From contig NZ_JADBEF010000001.1 of NCBI RefSeq assembly GCF_014873535.1, positions 1,798,001 through 1,862,000 of the forward strand: a stretch of DNA of 64,000 nucleotides. The letters run 5' to 3'. The position numbers and the translations under genes were made by a program. Shown here one piece after another: positions 58,061-64,000 of this stretch. The notes under the pieces are model-generated. The model was given only the letters and a program-made list of their open reading frames with translations. It made no database searches and was not told where the DNA came from. Numbering within the stretch: the first letter of the stretch is position 1; every line of letters starts with the position of its first letter. This DNA comes from Nonomuraea africana (GTDB taxonomy: Bacteria > Actinomycetota > Actinomycetes > Streptosporangiales > Streptosporangiaceae).

Positions 58061-59599
58061 GTGAAACGTGCAGATCGCCGCCGCACGGTACGGCTGGCCA
58101 TGGTGTTCTCGCTCGCCCTCGCCTGCGCGCTGCGTACGGGACCCGCGACCGCGGCCGCGGCGCCCACCGCGACCTGCGGCTTCCGCGGTGAGCACCTGAC
58201 GCTCGAGAAGGGCGCGGCCGTCGCCCTCGACCTGAGCCTCACCAACACCGGCGCGGTCGACGCCACCTTCACCGCGGTGATGCTCCCCAACGACCTGTAC
58301 GGCGAGCGGCACCCCGTCGCCACCCGCACGCTCGGGGCAGACCTGGGCGCGGGCGTCAACGCGCAGCTGACCACCACGTCGGCCGCCTTCGGCACCGACG
58401 AGGTCACCATCGAGATCACCTCGTCGGTCACGGGCGACACGGTGCTCGCCCGCTGCACGGCCACGCTCACGATCAGCCCCGACACCGACGCCGACGGCCT
58501 GCTCGACGCCTGGGAGTCGAGCGGGATCGACGTCGACGGCGACGCCGTCGCCGACCTCACGCTGCGGGGGGCCAACCCCAGGCGCAGGGACATCTACCTC
58601 GAGATCGACCACATGGCCGACCACCGGCTGCGTCCCGAGGCCCGCCAGGACGTCGTCGACGCCTTCGCCCGCGCGCCGCTGGCCAACCCGGACGGCAGCA
58701 GCGGCATCACCCTGCACGTCGAGGAGGACGAGGAGCTCGCCCACCAGGACAACCTGACCACCTGGAGCGGGTTCGACGCCATCAAGGCCGCCTCGTTCGG
58801 CACCGCCGCCCAGCGCGCGGACCCCGAGGCGCTGGCCGCCAAGAAGCTGGTCTACCACTACGTCGTCTTCGCCCACCAGCACGACAACGGCACCTCGTCG
58901 GGGCGGGCCGAGATCCACGGCGACGACATCCTGGTGACGCTGGGCGCCGACACCTGGGGGCTGAACGACGCGGGCACCCACCACGTGGGCACCAGGCGGC
59001 AGCAGGCGGGCACGCTCATGCACGAACTCGGCCACAACCTCGGCCTCCAGCACGGCGGTGACAGCGACGTCAACTGCAAGCCGAACTACATCAGCGTCAT
59101 GAGCTACGCCTTCCAGACCGGCTACATCCCGCAGGCCGGCGGCGGACGCAAGCTCGACTACTCCACCCAGACCCTCAACCAGCTCGACGAGTCGCGGCTG
59201 CTGGAAAGGGACGGCGTCGGGGACGCCGGGCCGAACTTCACCTACTGGAGCTCGGACGGCGGCGTGGGCGGCTGGAGCAGTGACCAGGCCGACGCGGGGC
59301 TCGACTGGGACGAGGACGGCCGCGAGGACACCCTGCCCGTGGCCGTCGACGTCAACGACCTCGGCATCTCCGGCTGCGGGCCCAGCCCGGGCCAGACGCT
59401 GACGGGCCACGACGACTGGCAGCACCTCGACCTCAACTTCCGCGATGACGCCGACTTCGGCCAGGGCTCGCACTCGCCGACCCCCTCCGAGCTGACGGGG
59501 GAGAGCGCCAGGAGGATAGACGACCTGACGGCGGCCGCGCTGGCGCCCAAGGCGGCAGCCGCGACCCTCACGGTGACCGACTCCGGCGGTCAACGGTGA
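58061..59599 (+). CDS. Secreted zinc metalloprotease (metzincin-type)
   Basis: A 512-aa exported protease with signal peptide (LAMVFSLALACALRTGPATAAA). The zinc site HELGHNLGLQH (His321, His325, His331) and Met-turn SVMSYAF mark a metzincin fold. A calcium-type DTDADG loop (about 141-146) lies before the catalytic domain. The GTG start at 58061 lacks a ribosome site; the preceding in-frame codons from 58016 have poor GC bias, so the longer form is unlikely and a leaderless mRNA is possible. Length excludes small lysostaphin-like types. Confidence 0.88.
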   Translation: MKRADRRRTVRLAMVFSLALACALRTGPATAAAAPTATCGFRGEHLTLEKGAAVALDLSLTNTGAVDATFTAVMLPNDLYGERHPVATRTLGADLGAGVNAQLTTTSAAFGTDEVTIEITSSVTGDTVLARCTATLTISPDTDADGLLDAWESSGIDVDGDAVADLTLRGANPRRRDIYLEIDHMADHRLRPEARQDVVDAFARAPLANPDGSSGITLHVEEDEELAHQDNLTTWSGFDAIKAASFGTAAQRADPEALAAKKLVYHYVVFAHQHDNGTSSGRAEIHGDDILVTLGADTWGLNDAGTHHVGTRRQQAGTLMHELGHNLGLQHGGDSDVNCKPNYISVMSYAFQTGYIPQAGGGRKLDYSTQTLNQLDESRLLERDGVGDAGPNFTYWSSDGGVGGWSSDQADAGLDWDEDGREDTLPVAVDVNDLGISGCGPSPGQTLTGHDDWQHLDLNFRDDADFGQGSHSPTPSELTGESARRIDDLTAAALAPKAAAATLTVTDSGGQR

Positions 59600-60794
59600 C
59601 CGGGGTGGCCTTCGGGCTGCCTGCCGTACCGGAGGGAAAGGAGGCCGGCCGCGCCGAGCAGCAGCGCCCCCGACCCGATGATGGACGCGGCGACGCCGGT
59701 CACCTCGGCGACCAGGCTGCCGGCGACGACCCCCGCGATGGTGAAGTTGACCATCACGGCGTTGAGCAGGGCGACGCCGCGCCCGCGCAGGTCCTCGGGC
59801 AGGTCGCGCAGCAGCGTGTTGGCGACCGGCACCTGGAACAGCCCGGAGCCCAGCCCGGTCAGCAGGCACCACAGCCCGATCACCGCGAGATGGCCGCTCC
59901 ACTGGGCGGGGGCGAGCGCCAGCAGGGACAGCCCGAACACCACGATCGAGGCGGCCAGCAGGCGGTCGGGATAGCGCCGCAGCAGCGCGGGGCCGAGCAG
60001 TGCGCCGAGGATGGAGCCGCCGCCGAACAGCGCCTGGGCCAGGCCGTAGGAGAGGGCGGGCAGCTGGAAGACGGTCAGCAGCTGCGCGTTGAAGTTCGTG
60101 GTGAACAGGCCGAGCACCAGCATCGCGGGCACCAGGAAGAGCGCCAGGTGCCGCAGCGAGGGCACCCCGAGCACGCCGCGCACCCCTGCCCGCAGCGCGC
60201 CCCAGTACGGCTCGCGCGGGCCCGAGGGCAGCTCGCGCAGCACGGCCATGCTGCCCAGCAGCGCGGCGGAGAGCAGAAAGGTGGCCGCGTCGATCATCAG
60301 CACCACCGGCACGCTGCCGACGGCGACCAGCAGGCCGCCGAGCGCGGGGCCGAGCAGGTTGATGGTGTGGCTGGTGCTCTGGAACAGCGCGACGGCCGAG
60401 GGGATGCTGTGCCGTCCGACGATCTTGGGGATGGCGGCGATGCGGGCGGTCTCGAAGAAGGCCTTGCCGACGCCCTCGAGGAAGATCAGAACGAGCAGCA
60501 GCCACGCCGAGCCGAGCGCGGGGATCATCGCCAGCACGATCAGCACCCTGGCCAGGTCGGAGCCGATCAGCAGCACCCGTTTGGGCAGCCGGTCGGCCAC
60601 CGGTCCCACGAACGCGCCGAGCACCCCGGAAGGCAGCAGCTGGGCGACGATCACCAGTGCGATCAGGACGACGGGTCGGTCAGCGTCGCGGCGACGTAGA
60701 TGAGGGTGACCCTGGTGATCGCGTCGCCCAGGAACGACACGACGACGGCCAGCCAGTATCTGAGGTAGACGCGATCCCTGAGAAGTTCGAGCAC
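59590..60794 (-). pseudogene. MFS transporter with one-base frameshift
   Basis: From GTG 60794, 43 codons (VLELLRDRVYLRYWLAVVVSF...) encode a classic MFS N-terminus and then hit TGA at 60663-60665. The second frame continues with PVVLIALVIVAQLLPSGV through the remaining helices to the stop at 59590. Adding one C to the CCC run opposite 60673-60675 joins both exactly (TDPVVLIAL). The intact protein would be ~401 aa with about 12 helices. It could be a genuine pseudogene or an assembly error. The 3' end overlaps the protease by 10 bp. Confidence 0.8.
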
Positions 60795-60849
60795 TCGTGG
60801 GAGCTTAGGCGGGGGAAGGGCGGCAACCGCCGGGGATCACCCAGAGCGG

Positions 60850-60888
60850 AAAAACGCCCCGGTTCCGCGGGCGCGCGGAACCGGGGCG
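60850..60888 (-). terminator. Intrinsic terminator of aceA
   Basis: CGCCCCGGTTCCGCG (60855-60869) pairs perfectly with 60874-60888 over 15 bp with a 4-base loop, and on the minus strand it is followed by TTTTT (60850-60854). It lies 54 bp past the aceA stop. Confidence 0.92.
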
Positions 60889-60941
60889 ATCGCCGGGGAA
60901 CCCTCCCATGCCCTAGGAGGAATCGGCGAGTCTCAGCGATC

Positions 60942-62225
<1,284 letters not shown>

Positions 62226-62302
62226 TTTTCACTCCTTTGTCGTCCCCTGGGTGCTTGCTCCGAGTCTGTGCCCGGAATCGAGGGGTCAACAGGCTTGATC
62301 TT

Positions 62303-62326
62303 GCAGAAGAATCGCGAAAATTCTGC
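62303..62326. promoter_or_regulatory. Inverted repeat in aceA/regulator divergent gap
   Basis: GCAGAA (62303-62308) and TTCTGC (62321-62326) are perfect inverted hexamers 12 bp apart. The 216-bp gap is AT-rich with several TTGCGA/TTCGCG-type motifs, as seen near RamB sites. It lies about 80 bp upstream of aceA. Confidence 0.55.
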
Positions 62327-62441
62327 TGAGGACGATACTCACCAGTATTCAAGGCAGAAGAAATTGCGAGTTTTCACTATGGACTAGACCAATCGAGCGG
62401 CGCTCTGGAAGAAGGATGGATTTTTCGTTTAGGATCCCGAC

Positions 62442-63914
62442 ATGGCCCCCTTGCTCGGCGAAGAACCGCTCTCTTTGACGCAGGAGCTCGATCTCATCGC
62501 CTTCGGTCAACGGCTGCGCCACCTGCGCAAGCAGCGCGGCCTGACCCTGTCCGACCTGGGGACCCGCGTCAGCAGGGCGCCCAGCCAGCTCTCCCTGCTG
62601 GAGAACGGCAAGCGCGAGCCCAAGCTGTCGCTGCTGAAGTCACTCGCCACCGCGCTCAACGTGCCGGTCGAGGAACTGCTGCGCCGCCAGCCCCCCAACC
62701 GGCGGGCCCAGCTGGAGATCGCGCTCGAGGAGGCCCAGCGCGACCCCATCTACAGCAGCCTCGGCCTGCCGCGGCTGAAGGTCTCCGCCCGCGTGCCCAA
62801 CGACGTCCTCGAACACATCCTCGGCCTGTACGGCGAGCTGCGCGCCAGGCAGGCCCGCGGCACCGCCACACCGGAGGAGGCGAGGGCGGCCAACGCCGAG
62901 CTCCGCCGCAGGCAGCGCGAGCAGGGCAACTACTTCCCCGACATCGAGAAGGCCGCCGCCGAGGCACTGGCCGCCGTCGGCTACCGGACGGGCGCGCTGT
63001 CCCAGAGCACGGTCCAGGCCCTCGTGACCCACTTCGGCTACACCGTCCACACCGTGCAGGACCTGCCGCGCTCGGTCCGCTCCATCACCGACCTGCGCAA
63101 CCGCCGCATCTACGTCAAGCACGAGCAACTCGGCATGCACTCCCCTCGCACGATCCTGCTCCAGACCCTCGGCCACCTCGCGCTCGGCCACGACAAGCCC
63201 CGCGACTTCGCCGACTTCCTGCGGCAACGCACCGAGGCGAACTACTTCGCCGCCGCCGTCCTGGTGCCCGAGCGCACCGCCACGCAGTTCCTCCAGGAGG
63301 CCAAGCAGGATCGCGCCCTGTCGGTGGAGGACCTGCGCGACGTCTACGCCGTCTCCTACGAGATGGCCGCCCACCGCTTCACCAACCTGGCCACCCACCA
63401 CCTCGACCTGGTCTGCCACTTCGTCCGCAACGACGCCGGCGGCACCATCTACAAGGCCTACGAGAACGACGGCATCGTCTTCCCCGCCGACGAGCAGGGC
63501 GCCATCGAGGGGCAGCGGATGTGCCTGCAGTGGTCGGGGCGGCAGGTCTTCCTCTCACCCGACCGCTTCTCGGTCTTCTACCAGTACTCCGACTCGCCGA
63601 CCGGCACGTACTTCTGCGTCGCGCACGTCGATCCCTCGCGCGAGCGGGACTTCGCGATCACGCTGGGCGTGCCGTACAGGGAGTCGCGGTGGTTCAGGGG
63701 CAGGGAGACGACGAACAGGACCCGTTCCAACTGCCCCACCGGCGACTGCTGCCGCCGCCCGCCGACCGAGCTGGCCCAGCGCTGGGAGGGGTACGCGTGG
63801 CCGTCGGCGCGGGCCAACTCCCACGTGCTCGCCGCGCTGCCGCCCGGCTCGTTCCCCGGCGTGGACGAGGCCGACGTCTACACCTTCCTCGAACGGCACG
63901 CCGCCCAGGCGTAG
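62442..63914 (+). CDS. RamB-like XRE/IrrE-domain regulator
   Basis: A 490-aa regulator with an N-terminal XRE helix-turn-helix (LRKQRGLTLSDLGTRVSRAPSQLSLLENG), an IrrE/ImmA-type metallopeptidase-like region around HLALGHDKPRDFAD (residues 245-260), and a C-terminal short-chain-fatty-acid-regulator domain with cysteines (NCPTGDCC). The architecture is that of RamB, which represses aceA and related acetate genes in corynebacteria and mycobacteria. The divergent aceA supports that role here. Confidence 0.92.
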   Translation: MAPLLGEEPLSLTQELDLIAFGQRLRHLRKQRGLTLSDLGTRVSRAPSQLSLLENGKREPKLSLLKSLATALNVPVEELLRRQPPNRRAQLEIALEEAQRDPIYSSLGLPRLKVSARVPNDVLEHILGLYGELRARQARGTATPEEARAANAELRRRQREQGNYFPDIEKAAAEALAAVGYRTGALSQSTVQALVTHFGYTVHTVQDLPRSVRSITDLRNRRIYVKHEQLGMHSPRTILLQTLGHLALGHDKPRDFADFLRQRTEANYFAAAVLVPERTATQFLQEAKQDRALSVEDLRDVYAVSYEMAAHRFTNLATHHLDLVCHFVRNDAGGTIYKAYENDGIVFPADEQGAIEGQRMCLQWSGRQVFLSPDRFSVFYQYSDSPTGTYFCVAHVDPSRERDFAITLGVPYRESRWFRGRETTNRTRSNCPTGDCCRRPPTELAQRWEGYAWPSARANSHVLAALPPGSFPGVDEADVYTFLERHAAQA

Positions 63915-64000
63915 CGTTCGTTCCCGGCCGGGCCCGACCCCTCCGGCGGCCGAGTGTGCGGGCGACTCTAAGCTGATGAATGGTGAAATCGACAGGGGAG
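63915..64000. other. Right edge, possible start of next gene
   Basis: The last 86 bp carry no recognised gene. ATG at 63976 and GTG at 63983 are possible starts, and AGGGGAG at the very end could be a ribosome site for a start beyond the window. None can be supported. Confidence 0.3.

Overview
This 64-kb window is from a very GC-rich chromosome with almost all third codon positions G or C, frequent GTG starts and tightly overlapping genes. It carries hallmarks of a filamentous actinomycete: two membrane-anchored Ser/Thr kinases, an LCP cell-wall ligase, an F420-type nitroreductase, a DinB-like mycothiol-dependent enzyme and IdeR/DmdR-type iron boxes. The gene content fits a Streptosporangiaceae-like organism (for example Nonomuraea), but that placement is inference. 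No rRNA, tRNA, CRISPR array, prophage or insertion sequence was seen.

Layout. 0-15.4 kb is largely sugar catabolism. It opens with an SDR/thiolase pair and an ACT protein. An orphan MalK/MsiK-type ATPase lies divergent from a GH13 alpha-glucosidase, a LacI repressor and a PfkB kinase. A Ser/Thr kinase follows. Next is a GH42 beta-galactosidase divergent from a complete sugar ABC importer without ATPase, plus its LacI repressor, with two identical 17-bp operators in the divergent gap. 15.4-20.5 kb has an internally deleted nucleotidyltransferase gene, a class-A beta-lactamase-like lipoprotein, a NarL-type two-component pair and signal peptidase I. 20.9-27.3 kb is an Entner-Doudoroff operon (zwf-edd-glk-eda) divergent from a ROK regulator across a perfect 14-bp palindrome.

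27.3-43.5 kb holds an OmpA-like lipoprotein, a DUF2470 heme-type protein and a cysteine-free ribosomal protein S4 that share an iron-box promoter, a TetR/DrrAB-like efflux locus with a leaderless promoter, an arginase-fold protein, a cytoplasmic subtilase with a 71-aa partner, a polytopic spermidine-synthase-like protein, an LCP protein, a zinc metallopeptidase and a LysR regulator. 43.7-54.1 kb has a FolP2-like protein, an OmpR/HK pair divergent from a LolA-like protein plus ABC transporter operon, a YcnI copper protein, and a two-permease ABC-2 exporter whose first gene appears to start at ATT.

54.4-64 kb carries an alpha/beta hydrolase, an iron-boxed siderophore-interacting protein, a second Ser/Thr kinase, a secreted metzincin-like protease, an MFS transporter broken by a one-base deletion, and isocitrate lyase divergent from a RamB-like regulator (glyoxylate shunt). 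The most notable observations are the ATT start with a perfect Shine-Dalgarno, the iron-box control of an S4 gene, the two broken genes, and several unreported-looking operators. I found no clearly novel multi-gene system.
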